DNA of 64,000 bases, taken from contig NZ_CALGRE010000002.1 in NCBI RefSeq assembly GCF_937958975.1, positions 1 through 64,000 on the forward strand, read 5' to 3'. Below are positions 36,567 to 44,830 of this stretch, in pieces (the first letter of the stretch is position 1; every line of letters starts with the position of its first letter). A program made the position numbers and the translations under genes. Source of the DNA: an uncultured Eubacterium sp. Lineage in GTDB: Bacteria; Bacillota; Clostridia; Lachnospirales; Lachnospiraceae. The notes under the pieces were generated by a model, which searched no databases, was not told where the DNA came from, and saw only the letters and a list, made by a program, of their open reading frames with translations.

Positions 36567-36614
36567 AATACCGATATAAAACCCATAGTTCTCTATTGGT
36601 TTTATATCGGTATT
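36567..36614. terminator. Bidirectional terminator between the DUF4886 gene and the FtsX-type permease
   Basis: Perfect 17-bp stem (36567-36583, core ACCGATATAAAACC, with 36598-36614), 14-base loop, T run following on the plus strand and an A/T-rich flank on the other. Confidence 0.88.
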
Positions 36615-36628
36615 TTTGATTTAATCAC

Positions 36629-38881
36629 TTATTCCGTCACCTTTAATGCCTGACTCATTGGTATGTTTTTTATTTTTTTAAACTGCATCCATGCCACAAT
36701 GCCATATGCCACCATCCCCATAAAGAACATTTGTACAAAAATTACCGGTTCATAATACAATGTAAGCCATCCGCTATAATCTTTCATCATTTGAAAATAT
36801 ATAGTGTCTATAACTGCCATCGCAATCAAATAGCTTATAATCATTGATAAAATAATGATTCCAGTAGTAGCAACCAGATAGAGTCTGCCAATTTCTCCAT
36901 TCGTATACCCTAAAATCTTTACCATGGAGATAGATATTGTATTTTTTTCTATAATTAGTTTTGTTAAGAGATAGATTAATATTGTAAACATCACAACAGC
37001 AAATACATTGACCAAATAGAACATTTTTCCCATAGAGACATCTAACTGTCTTGATGTTTTCGTTAAATCGTCTTTTGTAATACATGTAGCAACATAATTG
37101 TCATCGATATCTATTTTGCTATTTGAAAAATAACCATTAAAATATCCATCCTCTTTTTCAAACACATGGTTATATTCATCTTGAGACATAAAGACAGCTA
37201 ATGCAGCCGGATATTTTACAAATCCCTGAATCTTAAATTTATACTCCCTTTCCCCATAACTTTCCCTTAACTTAAGGAAATCTCCCTCTTTTACTTTATA
37301 TTTATCAGCAAATCCTTCCGATACATAATATCCATCTTCTATATTCTGCTTAAAATATTTACTGTTATCAGCAACTCCATATATATTTATTTCCTCTCCA
37401 TCATCAGACATATTCATTTTTAAATTTGTAACACTATACTTTTCAGCACTTCTATCTTCTATTTCCACTTGTGATTTTAAAATATATTGATATTTAGCAA
37501 TCATGTTTTCTACAATCTCAGTCTTATAATGCTCGAGCAGAGGCGACATCATCATTCCGAATAATAATAAAACATTTGCAAAAACAATTCCAACAAACAG
37601 CGTTAGATATCCTACTTTATTTTGTAATATAATGCGTATTCTAAATCTGCTGAAAAACTTAATGTCAGGGAGTCTTACAGTTTTCATTTTCTGTCTTTTC
37701 CTTAAATCTCTTCTTAGAAAATTAAGAGGTGATAATGACAATTTTGTACTTAATGCTATAAAATTTGTAATCAACATTATAAACATTGGAACCACCGTTG
37801 TTAAAACAAAAGCTTCTGTATTCCATATTGTTTTATATGTTGGAAGACTATAACTGCCATAATACATACCCACTACCATATATTTAAAAACTGTATACCC
37901 CAATATATTTCCTGTTATAGCGGAAAGAAAAGATACAAGCATTGGAAGCCTGATATAATGACTTAGAATTTCAGACTTATCATATCCCGATGCACGAAGC
38001 GTTCCAATAACCGCTGATTCTTTCACTATTGTATGACTGATTGTCACTGTAAAAACAAATGCTAATATAACCATTAATATGTACAATATTACTATCATCA
38101 TAGTTTTATCACTGCCAAGGTCATTCCCCGTAAAATTTACCGCACTATTCAAATACCTGGGTACATAATCATCTATCACTGCCACTTTTGCCAGCTCTTT
38201 CAAAAAGTTATCTGACATTTCCTTCTGTTCTATCTCGTCTTTCGGTACATTTTTATATAAAAAACTATAATTATATTTCGTATTATTATTAACAAATGTA
38301 AAACCTTCTTTTGTCATAACGGAAACACCAAATTTTACTGAATCAAACATCATGTCAGTATTATTAGAAAATAACGCACTATAATCTGACAGGGCAACCA
38401 TTCCTGTTACTGTTAATTTTCTATCTGCCACTTTTATTTTGTCACCGATTTTTACTTTATTATTATCTGCAAACATCCTATCAACGGCAATCTCACTCTT
38501 CTTCTTTGGCATACTCCCTTTCATAAGGCATACTTTATTTACTTTTTTCCTATTTACAAAGACTCTAAGCGTACTATTATTATCTCCATCTAAATTTGTA
38601 TCACATTGCGTATCTTTATAAAAATTTTCATATATCTTTACTCCTTTTTTTTCTAAAATTTCTATTAACCTGTCATCCGCTTTATCACCTAAAGCAAAAT
38701 GTCCATATTCAATATTATATTTTTCAAAGCTCTCCTCATACGAAGTTTTCATGCTTCCTCCCGCCACAAGAAACCCTGAAACAAATCCGATTGTCAAAGT
38801 CATAAATAAAAATATTACAAGATACTTTCCAAAATCCTCTTTCAATTCTCTCAATATTCTTTTATTTAACGGATTTTTCAT
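36629..38881 (-). CDS. FtsX/MacB-type ABC transporter permease
   Basis: 750 residues. Two FtsX units: an N-terminal segment then a large extracytoplasmic domain (about 45-240), three membrane segments around 260-390, a second membrane segment near 425-450, another outside domain, and three C-terminal segments (about 630-745). Such permeases with one ATPase export or sense lipids, peptides or antibiotics rather than import nutrients. The frame begins with GTG 38890, but ATG 38881 gives the usual 'MKNPLNKRILRELKED' start after GGTGAT. It directly follows its ATPase gene. Confidence 0.82.
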   Translation of the reverse strand: MKNPLNKRILRELKEDFGKYLVIFLFMTLTIGFVSGFLVAGGSMKTSYEESFEKYNIEYGHFALGDKADDRLIEILEKKGVKIYENFYKDTQCDTNLDGDNNSTLRVFVNRKKVNKVCLMKGSMPKKKSEIAVDRMFADNNKVKIGDKIKVADRKLTVTGMVALSDYSALFSNNTDMMFDSVKFGVSVMTKEGFTFVNNNTKYNYSFLYKNVPKDEIEQKEMSDNFLKELAKVAVIDDYVPRYLNSAVNFTGNDLGSDKTMMIVILYILMVILAFVFTVTISHTIVKESAVIGTLRASGYDKSEILSHYIRLPMLVSFLSAITGNILGYTVFKYMVVGMYYGSYSLPTYKTIWNTEAFVLTTVVPMFIMLITNFIALSTKLSLSPLNFLRRDLRKRQKMKTVRLPDIKFFSRFRIRIILQNKVGYLTLFVGIVFANVLLLFGMMMSPLLEHYKTEIVENMIAKYQYILKSQVEIEDRSAEKYSVTNLKMNMSDDGEEINIYGVADNSKYFKQNIEDGYYVSEGFADKYKVKEGDFLKLRESYGEREYKFKIQGFVKYPAALAVFMSQDEYNHVFEKEDGYFNGYFSNSKIDIDDNYVATCITKDDLTKTSRQLDVSMGKMFYLVNVFAVVMFTILIYLLTKLIIEKNTISISMVKILGYTNGEIGRLYLVATTGIIILSMIISYLIAMAVIDTIYFQMMKDYSGWLTLYYEPVIFVQMFFMGMVAYGIVAWMQFKKIKNIPMSQALKVTE

Positions 38882-38894
38882 CAACATCACCGCC

Positions 38895-39593
38895 TTACCA
38901 TTCCAAATCTTTTGCAGACATTTTATTATTATTTACACAAATATTTCTTATTTTTCCATCCCTTAATTGAATAACTTTATCAGCCATATTTTTTATTGCA
39001 TCATTATGTGTTACTATAATTACTGTGTTTCCATATTTTTTATTTACCTCTTCAATTAGCTTTAAAATATCTTTTGATGATTTATAATCTAACGCTCCTG
39101 TTGGTTCATCACATAAAAGTATATCGGGATTTTTCACAATTGCCCGTCCAATAGCTGTTCTTTGCTGCTGTCCTCCCGACAATTGATTCGGTAATTTATA
39201 TCTATGCTCATAAAGTCCAAGTGTCTTTAGCAAATCATTTATCTCAAGTGGATTGTCACTTAAATAAGCGCCAATCTCTATATTTTCTTTCACATTTAGA
39301 TTCGGAATCAAATTATAAAGCTGAAAAACATACCCTAAATGCTTTCTCCTATACCTGGTCAATTCTTTTTCTTTCATATCAACCATCTTTTCCCCATCAA
39401 TACTGATGTATCCACTATCAGCCTCATCTATTCCCCCAATAATATTTAGTAGCGTTGATTTTCCTGAACCGGATGGACCAAGAAGCACACACATTTCGCC
39501 TTTTTCCAGCTCAAAACTTACTCCATTCAGCACTTCCATCTGATTTTCACCAATTCCAAAACTTTTTCTTATATTACTGATTTGCAAGAACAT
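38895..39593 (-). CDS. ABC transporter ATPase, LolD/MacB type
   Basis: 232 residues. Walker A 'GPSGSGKST', Q-loop 'YVFQLYNLIPNLNVKENIEIG', signature 'LSGGQQQRTAIGRAI', Walker B 'ILLCDEPTGALD', H-loop 'IIVTHNDAI' all present. 'EPTGALD' and the LolD-like frame match ATPases partnered with FtsX-type permeases, here the next gene 13 bases downstream. GAGGAGG precedes the ATG. No two-component system lies alongside, unlike Bce-type resistance modules. Confidence 0.9.
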   Translation of the reverse strand: MFLQISNIRKSFGIGENQMEVLNGVSFELEKGEMCVLLGPSGSGKSTLLNIIGGIDEADSGYISIDGEKMVDMKEKELTRYRRKHLGYVFQLYNLIPNLNVKENIEIGAYLSDNPLEINDLLKTLGLYEHRYKLPNQLSGGQQQRTAIGRAIVKNPDILLCDEPTGALDYKSSKDILKLIEEVNKKYGNTVIIVTHNDAIKNMADKVIQLRDGKIRNICVNNNKMSAKDLEW

Positions 39594-39664
39594 ACTTTTT
39601 CCTCCTCAAATATTAAATTATGTACAATATTAACAAATAACAAAACATATTTCTACAGAACAAG

Positions 39665-39718
39665 AAAGAGGATTCAGCTAATGTATAAGAATCCATATAC
39701 TTTAGCTGCCTCCTCTTT
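39665..39718 (-). terminator. Hairpin after the FeoB-associated gene
   Basis: Outer stem AAAGAGGA (39665-39672) with TCCTCTTT (39711-39718), inner stem AGCTAA/TTAGCT. The T tract on the minus strand is weak, so it may only partly terminate. Confidence 0.5.
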
Positions 39719-39735
39719 GAATCAAACATCGTATT

Positions 39736-39885
39736 TTAATGGCAATGTCCGCCGCAATGTTTACAATCACCACCGCATTGGAGAGATTTTCCCTTCTTTT
39801 TATCACGAATCATACTTCTTATAACCAAACATATGATTAAAACTAATAGAATTAAAACAATAAATGTACCTATAGTACCGTTCAT
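39736..39885 (-). CDS. FeoB-associated Cys-rich membrane protein
   Basis: 49 residues, too short for most gene callers. One membrane segment (about 6-24, 'GTFIVLILLVLIICLVI') followed by a basic stretch and a Cys/His-rich tail, 'CGGDCKHCGGHCH', with four cysteines and three histidines suited to binding iron. Small proteins of this pattern regularly follow feoB in Firmicutes. AAGGAGG lies five bases before the ATG. It is 106 bases downstream of feoB, with a hairpin in between. Confidence 0.9.
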   Translation of the reverse strand: MNGTIGTFIVLILLVLIICLVIRSMIRDKKKGKSLQCGGDCKHCGGHCH

Positions 39886-39914
39886 ATGAACCTCCTTGCA
39901 ATAGTGTCTGCAAA

Positions 39915-39946
39915 ACAGAAACGCAGATGCCCAGTCAGGTTTCTGT
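39915..39946 (-). terminator. Hairpin between feoB and the FeoB-associated gene
   Basis: Stem ACAGAAAC (39915-39922) with GTTTCTGT (39939-39946), then TTTTG on the minus strand. It could be a leaky terminator that lowers expression of the small gene relative to feoB. Confidence 0.5.
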
Positions 39947-39991
39947 CTTACATACTTTATAATTTATTCAAAATGGCTTTTTTCACAAAAA

Positions 39992-42151
39992 CTATCTTGC
40001 TTTTGCTGTATTTTTAATATTTATTTGAAATGATTTACTCTCTTTATATGGCCTGAACAATAGATATAAAAAGCATAATAGAATGATAAAAGCTACTACA
40101 GTCCAAATACCAAATGCCGCTCCTGTTACCAACATACCAATCTGATATACACAAAGTCCTACCAAATAAGCCAGAACACATTGATAACCGATAGCAAACC
40201 AAAACCATTTTTTATTATTCATCTCTCTCTTAATCGCCCCCATGGCTGCAAAACATGGAGCACACAAAAGGTTGAAAACTAAGAATGAATAAGCCGCCAA
40301 TGCCGAAAGACTTCCTGCAAGGCTTCCCCATACTTCCTGACCATCTTCTGCAATTTCTGAGCCAAACCCAAACAACATACCAAATGTGCTGACTACATTT
40401 TCTTTTGCGATAAGACCTGTCACCGCTGCCACTGCCATCTTCCAATCTCCCCAGCCAAGTGGTGCAAATATTGGAGCAATAACTCCGCCAATCTTTGCAA
40501 GAATACTATTGTCAAGCTGTGTTTCCATATCAAGCATTGCAAAGCTTCCATTGACCCAGCCAAAGTTCATTAAGAACCAGAGTAAAATAGTTGAGAGTAA
40601 GATAATTGTACCTGCCTTTTTGATGAATGACCATCCTCTTTCCCACATACTTCTCAGTACATTTCCCACTGTAGGCAAATGGTATGCCGGAAGTTCCATT
40701 ACAAACGGAGCAGGCTCTCCCGCAAACATTTTTGTTTTCTTTAATATAATACCAGAAATAATAATTGCTGCAACACCAACAAAATAAGCACTCGGTGATA
40801 CCCACCACGCACCGTCAAACAACGCTCCTGCAATCAAAGCAATAATTGGAAGCTTTGCTCCACAAGGTATAAATGTTGTTGTCATAATTGTCATTTTTCT
40901 ATCTCTGTCATTTTCTATCGTTCTTGACGCCATCACTCCCGGTACTCCACATCCGCTTCCAATCAGCATAGGAATAAAAGATTTTCCGGAAAGTCCAAAT
41001 TTTCTAAAAATTCTATCCATTATAAAAGCTACTCTTGCCATATACCCACAACTTTCTAAAAAAGCCAGGAATATGAATAATACAAGCATCTGCGGAACAA
41101 AACCCAGCACCGCTCCCACACCGGCAACAATACCATCAAGAATCAGTCCCTGTAACCAACCTGCGCAATTAATAGCTTCTAAGCCTTTCTCTATAGCCGG
41201 TGGAATAATTTCACCAAACAATACATCATTGGTCCAATCTGTAACAATAGTTCCTACCGTTGTTACAGAAACATAATATACAATAAACATAACAACTGCA
41301 AATATTGGGAGTGCCAGCCATCTGTTCGTGACAATACGATCAATTTTATCCGATGTTGTCATTTTCTTATCACTATTTTTTGTACAACAGTCTTTGATAA
41401 TAGATGATATATATACATATCTCTCATTTGTGATAATACTCTCTGTATCATCATCAAAATCATCTTCCAATTCCTTTATCTGTTTTTCAACATTCGGAAT
41501 CATTGTCATATTATCCGCAATTTTGTCATCTCTCTCTAAAAGTTTTATAGCAAAAAATCTTTTTTGTTCATCCAAAACGTCGTTTCCTAAAAGCGACTCT
41601 GTCTCTTTGATAACTTTTTCGACACTCTCCGAAAATCGGTGAGCGATTTTATTTGCATTTCCATTTTCTGCAAGTTTTACAGCTTTTGCTGCAAGTTCTT
41701 TTATTCCTTTTCCTTTTAATGCCGATATTTCAACAACTTCGCAGCCTAACTTTTCGCTCAATTGTTTCATATGTATTTTATCACCTTTTTTTTCGATGAC
41801 ATCCGCCATATTAACCGCCATAATAACCGGTATTCCCAACTCCATAATTTGAGTCGAAAGGTACAGGTTTCTCTCAATATTTGTACCATCAACTATATTG
41901 ATAATCGCATCCGGTTTCTCATGTATCAGATAATTTCTTGCAACAACCTCCTCCAATGTATATGGAGACAATGAATAAATTCCAGGTAAATCCATCAAGG
42001 TTACATTTTTATATCCCTTAAGTTTTCCTTCTTTCTTTTCCACTGTGACACCTGGCCAGTTTCCAACAAACTGATTGGAGCCTGTCAATGCGTTAAACAA
42101 TGTCGTTTTACCGCTGTTTGGATTTCCAGCTAATGCAATTTTCGTTGACAT
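39992..42151 (-). CDS. feoB: Ferrous iron transporter FeoB
   Basis: 719 residues. N-terminal GTPase domain with G1 'GNPNSGKTT', G3 'DLPGIYSL' and G4 'NMAD'; then the membrane core with two Gate motifs ('IPMLIGSGCGVPGVMASR' and 'TTTFIPCGAKLPIIALI') and about eight segments, ending with 'LLCAPCFAAMGAIKREMNNKKW'. Imports Fe2+ across the membrane. It follows two feoA genes; an inverted repeat in the 88-base gap before it may be a second iron-responsive operator. Confidence 0.96.
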   Translation of the reverse strand: MSTKIALAGNPNSGKTTLFNALTGSNQFVGNWPGVTVEKKEGKLKGYKNVTLMDLPGIYSLSPYTLEEVVARNYLIHEKPDAIINIVDGTNIERNLYLSTQIMELGIPVIMAVNMADVIEKKGDKIHMKQLSEKLGCEVVEISALKGKGIKELAAKAVKLAENGNANKIAHRFSESVEKVIKETESLLGNDVLDEQKRFFAIKLLERDDKIADNMTMIPNVEKQIKELEDDFDDDTESIITNERYVYISSIIKDCCTKNSDKKMTTSDKIDRIVTNRWLALPIFAVVMFIVYYVSVTTVGTIVTDWTNDVLFGEIIPPAIEKGLEAINCAGWLQGLILDGIVAGVGAVLGFVPQMLVLFIFLAFLESCGYMARVAFIMDRIFRKFGLSGKSFIPMLIGSGCGVPGVMASRTIENDRDRKMTIMTTTFIPCGAKLPIIALIAGALFDGAWWVSPSAYFVGVAAIIISGIILKKTKMFAGEPAPFVMELPAYHLPTVGNVLRSMWERGWSFIKKAGTIILLSTILLWFLMNFGWVNGSFAMLDMETQLDNSILAKIGGVIAPIFAPLGWGDWKMAVAAVTGLIAKENVVSTFGMLFGFGSEIAEDGQEVWGSLAGSLSALAAYSFLVFNLLCAPCFAAMGAIKREMNNKKWFWFAIGYQCVLAYLVGLCVYQIGMLVTGAAFGIWTVVAFIILLCFLYLLFRPYKESKSFQINIKNTAKAR

Positions 42152-42208
42152 ATTTACTTCCTTTCTAAATATTATAAGAATAAACTTGTTTGTTGTTTCT
42201 ATTTTTAA

Positions 42209-42222
42209 TTAGTTTCAACTAA
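42209..42222. promoter_or_regulatory. Inverted repeat between feoA and feoB
   Basis: TTAGTT-TC-AACTAA, followed by CTAAT. It shares the TTAG...CTAA frame with the operator at 42745-42762. Possible internal site for the DtxR-type regulator. Confidence 0.45.
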
Positions 42223-42239
42223 CTAATGAGTAAAAAAAA

Positions 42240-42458
42240 TTATTCCACTTCAATCATCCCGGCATCCGCTTTTCTGAGCGATAGTTCATATCCTCTCACC
42301 GTAACCTCAACCGGGTCACCAAGAGGTGCGACTTTTCTCACAAAAACATTGACGCCCTTTGTAATTCCCATATCCATAATTCTCCTTTTTACAGGACCAT
42401 CACCTATCAGTTTTTTCACTCTGACTGTCTGACCCACCTTTACTTCTCTTAACGTCAT
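42240..42458 (-). CDS. feoA: FeoA domain protein (second in operon)
   Basis: 72 residues, one SH3-like FeoA domain: 'GQTVRVKKLIGDGPVKRRIMDMGITKGVNV' (part: 'KRRIMDMGITKGVNVFV') and 'PLGDPVEVTVRGYELSLRK' are typical. FeoA assists FeoB at the cytoplasmic side. It is 21 bases after the first feoA gene and 88 before feoB. Confidence 0.93.
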   Translation of the reverse strand: MTLREVKVGQTVRVKKLIGDGPVKRRIMDMGITKGVNVFVRKVAPLGDPVEVTVRGYELSLRKADAGMIEVE

Positions 42459-42479
42459 TATAAGGTACTCCTCTCCATA

Positions 42480-42692
42480 TTATATCATTATTTTATTTGC
42501 CATATCTTTCCCTATGGCAACTCTGGAGTCTTTGATATTAACAATAACATTTCCTCCCATCTGCGTAATAACAGTAACTGCACTGCCAACCACAAAACCA
42601 AGACTCTCTAAAAATTTTTTTGTTTCCGTTTTTCCCGATACTCTTTTGATAATATTTGATTCACCCTCTTTGGCCATTGTCAAAGGCATCAT
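42480..42692 (-). CDS. feoA: FeoA domain protein (first in operon)
   Basis: 70 residues, a second FeoA-type SH3 domain, divergent from the next one: 'IIKRVSGKTETKKFLESLGFVVGSAVTVI' (part: 'ETKKFLESLGFVVGSAV') and 'NVIVNIKDSRVAIGKDMA'. Tandem feoA genes before feoB are common in Clostridia. It is preceded by a promoter whose -10 lies inside a palindrome. Confidence 0.9.
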   Translation of the reverse strand: MMPLTMAKEGESNIIKRVSGKTETKKFLESLGFVVGSAVTVITQMGGNVIVNIKDSRVAIGKDMANKIMI

Positions 42693-42744
42693 ACCACCCT
42701 CTCTTTTTCATCTTTGTAATAAATACATCTTATTTTCTTTTCTA

Positions 42745-42762
42745 AGTTAGTATATGCTAACT
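42745..42762. promoter_or_regulatory. Palindromic operator over the feo promoter -10
   Basis: AGTTAG-TATATG-CTAACT is an inverted repeat with 6-bp arms. It covers the feo -10 and part of the spacer, so a bound repressor would block transcription. The TTAG/CTAA frame recalls sites of DtxR-family iron repressors, one of which is encoded next door. Confidence 0.75.
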
Positions 42763-42777
42763 CATATTAGATGTCAA
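42749..42777 (-). promoter_or_regulatory. SigA-type promoter of the feo operon
   Basis: TTGACA (42772-42777) and TATACT (42749-42754) on the minus strand, 17-base spacer. Confidence 0.82.
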
Positions 42778-42874
42778 TAATTTATTTTAGCTTTTTCTAA
42801 TTTTTGTTTATTTTGTCAATTATTGCTGAAAAACTATTTTCTACTTTCGTATAAGTTTACAAAATTTGAATTTA

Positions 42875-42896
42875 AAATTATAACGTGTTATAATTT
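42875..42896. promoter_or_regulatory. Palindrome and promoter of the DtxR-type gene
   Basis: AAATTATAAC-GT-GTTATAATTT, 10-bp perfect arms. TTTACA at 42856-42861 with TATAAC at 42879-42884 (17-base spacer) gives a plus-strand promoter whose -10 lies in the palindrome. Differs in sequence from the feo operator. Confidence 0.6.
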
Positions 42897-42924
42897 CTTT
42901 ATCTTTAATATTTAGGAGACAATT

Positions 42925-43287
42925 ATGAAAAGTAATGAATCGGCGGAAAACTATTTAGAAACAATACTTATTTTAAGCAAAAAACTTCCGGTCGTACGTT
43001 CAGTGGATATCGCCAATGAGCTCGGCTATAAAAAATCCAGTGTAAGCATCGCTATGAAAAACTTAAGAGAAAAACATCAAATAACTGTTACTGATGCCGG
43101 TTTTATCTACTTAACCGATGAGGGAAAGGAAATTGCGGAAATGATTTACGAGAGACATGAACTTCTCTCATCATGCCTGGAACATCTTGGTGTCTCCAAA
43201 GAAATCGCAGCTCAGGATGCATGCCGTATTGAACACGTTATCAGTAAAGAAAGTTTTGAAGCAATAAAAAAACATGTAAAATTCTAA
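42925..43287 (+). CDS. DtxR/MntR-family metal-dependent regulator
   Basis: 120 residues. N-terminal winged helix ('SAENYLETILILSKKLPVVRSVDIANELGY' region, with 'KKSSVSIAMKNLREKHQI' as the recognition helix) and the dimerisation/metal-binding domain ('ERHELLSSCLEHLGVSKEIAAQDACRIEHV' region, with Glu, His and Cys suited to metal binding). The C-terminal SH3 domain found in DtxR/IdeR is absent, as in MntR. It is divergent from feoAAB and likely controls it; iron rather than manganese is inferred from this position. GGAG lies before the ATG. Confidence 0.88.
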   Translation: MKSNESAENYLETILILSKKLPVVRSVDIANELGYKKSSVSIAMKNLREKHQITVTDAGFIYLTDEGKEIAEMIYERHELLSSCLEHLGVSKEIAAQDACRIEHVISKESFEAIKKHVKF

Positions 43288-43311
43288 AAGCACGGCAAAC
43301 CGTGCTTTTAG
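43284..43311. terminator. Bidirectional terminator between the DtxR-type gene and spoIIIAH
   Basis: Perfect 12-bp stem CTAAAAGCACGG / CCGTGCTTTTAG, loop CAAA. Starts within the stop codon of the regulator. Confidence 0.85.
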
Positions 43312-43322
43312 AGTCACTATGA

Positions 43323-43964
43323 TTACTGTTTCTGTGTTGGTGTAATCGTTATATTGTCTACTGTCACTCCTGCTTTTCTTTTTATAACATCCTCTATTTG
43401 AGCTCTTTTCGTGTCATCAACTTCTGCATCACTAATTATAACATCTGCCTGTTTATCACTGATTGTCACAACTACATCAGTAAATCCCTTGGCTTTCAAT
43501 AAGCTTTCAATTGTATTTTCTTTCTCATTCACTTCTGTCAGCTTAACCATAGATTTTACAGCCTTCTTCTTTTCACTTTCGCTGACATCATTATTGTTAA
43601 TAACCTCTAATAATGTTTCTTTATTCTTTGAACGTATCTGTTCTCTGTCAAGTCTTGCCTGTGCCATGTACGAATTCATTGACATACCATTTGTGAGCAC
43701 CGCTGCACCCGGCTCCTGTGTTGTATCCTCCTCATTTTTCTTATCCTCTGCTTCCGTTTCACTTTCGCCATCTAAACTGTCGATATCACCTTTTCCAGTC
43801 AAAAGACTGTCTTCGGAATAAATTGACTCATATGTATCACCATTTGCCTGGGCAGCTTCTTTTTTCTTATCGTTATTGTCCGCATAATTTAGGTATCCTG
43901 CTACAGCAATTAGAACTGCAAGAAATGTTACTATAAACTGGTTCTTTTTAAATATTTTTTTCAT
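43323..43964 (-). CDS. spoIIIAH: Stage III sporulation protein AH
   Basis: 213 residues. One N-terminal membrane segment (about 8-25), an acidic variable linker, and a C-terminal ring-building domain (about 105-213, 'QARLDREQIRSKNKETLLEVI' to 'VDNITITPTQ') related to YscJ/FliF. With SpoIIQ it forms the channel between mother cell and forespore. Last gene of the operon, 15 bases after spoIIIAG. Confidence 0.94.
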   Translation of the reverse strand: MKKIFKKNQFIVTFLAVLIAVAGYLNYADNNDKKKEAAQANGDTYESIYSEDSLLTGKGDIDSLDGESETEAEDKKNEEDTTQEPGAAVLTNGMSMNSYMAQARLDREQIRSKNKETLLEVINNNDVSESEKKKAVKSMVKLTEVNEKENTIESLLKAKGFTDVVVTISDKQADVIISDAEVDDTKRAQIEDVIKRKAGVTVDNITITPTQKQ

Positions 43965-43979
43965 GTTACCCCCTCGTCA

Positions 43980-44534
43980 TTAACCAATTTCTATTACAGA
44001 TATTTTATGTACCGGAATGTCAAACAATGCTGATAACATATTTATTATCTCTTCTTTTTTTGATGAATTTGATATTCCTTTTCCCATTACAGCAATTCCC
44101 TCAACTTCAGGATAAATCTCTTTCACCACATAAGGATTTTCTCCATTTTCATTTTCAAAAATTACTGTACTTCTCTTTTGACTGCTACTGTTTTCATTAT
44201 TATTCTCCTGTTTACTGTTTGATACTGAATTTTCACTATCTTCCTTTAGTACCTTTTCATTACCTGATTTCAAAGTAATCATAACCGAAACATTAGATAC
44301 TCCTTTTATGCTTCCAATGAGATTGGTAACTTTTGATTCCAAGCCGCTCTGATAATTTTCTTCTCTCTCTTTGCCAATTGTTGTAACTTCTTCTGTCTTC
44401 CCTACATTCCTCTCACTTTCAAAATATGAAGCTCCTATCAACAATATTCCTGCCACAACTAAAAGAATTAATTTTTCTTTTCCAATATTTTTAATTTCCT
44501 TTATTTTCTTCAGATTGCTCTTCATATTTTTCAC
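43980..44534 (-). CDS. spoIIIAG: Stage III sporulation protein AG
   Basis: About 184 residues. One membrane segment (about residues 18-36, 'LILLVVAGILLIGASYF') followed by a ring-building domain with 'SKVTNLIGSIKGVSNVSVMITLKSG' (part) and 'IYPEVEGIAVMGKGI'. SpoIIIAG forms a large ring in the feeding-tube channel. The start is uncertain: the frame opens at 44600 inside spoIIIAF; GTG 44534 has AGAGG four bases ahead, ATG 44525 is the alternative. It overlaps spoIIIAF by about 40 bases. Confidence 0.9.
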   Translation of the reverse strand: MKNMKSNLKKIKEIKNIGKEKLILLVVAGILLIGASYFESERNVGKTEEVTTIGKEREENYQSGLESKVTNLIGSIKGVSNVSVMITLKSGNEKVLKEDSENSVSNSKQENNNENSSSQKRSTVIFENENGENPYVVKEIYPEVEGIAVMGKGISNSSKKEEIINMLSALFDIPVHKISVIEIG

Positions 44535-44814
44535 TAATCCTCTCAAACATTTTGGTCTGAATTTCTTCCATATCCCCCTCGTAATTTGTATTGAAATCAA
44601 TATTTACTTTATAGTATTTTTCAATCATTTTACCAATGTCCAATTTAGAATTTTTTATATGAATAATGGGATTAAAAATAATTAATAAAAGCAGCAAGCC
44701 GGCAAATAGTTTAATATACTTTTTACAACTTTTTTCCGGAAATATATTTAAAATTAATGTAATAACAAGCATAAATATACAAATATTTTTAATATATCCA
44801 TAAACAAATTCCAT
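44491..44814 (-). CDS. spoIIIAF: Stage III sporulation protein AF (short)
   Basis: 107 residues, about half of B. subtilis SpoIIIAF. Two N-terminal membrane segments (about 8-25 and 33-50) with 'ILNIFPEKSCKKYIKLFAGLLLLLIIFNPI' (part: 'CKKYIKLFAGLLLLLIIFNP') typical of the family, then a short charged tail ending in Glu/Asn. The C-terminal cytoplasmic domain seen in Bacillus is largely missing. Position between AE and AG settles the identity. Confidence 0.88.
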   Translation of the reverse strand: MEFVYGYIKNICIFMLVITLILNIFPEKSCKKYIKLFAGLLLLLIIFNPIIHIKNSKLDIGKMIEKYYKVNIDFNTNYEGDMEEIQTKMFERISEKYEEQSEENKGN

Positions 44815-44830
44815 TCTCTTCTCTCCCCTC

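Noticed and set aside
43411..43821. Plus-strand frame of 136 codons within spoIIIAH
   Set aside because: Low-complexity Ser/Phe/Leu translation opposite a well-supported gene; the same is true of the other antisense frames in this window.
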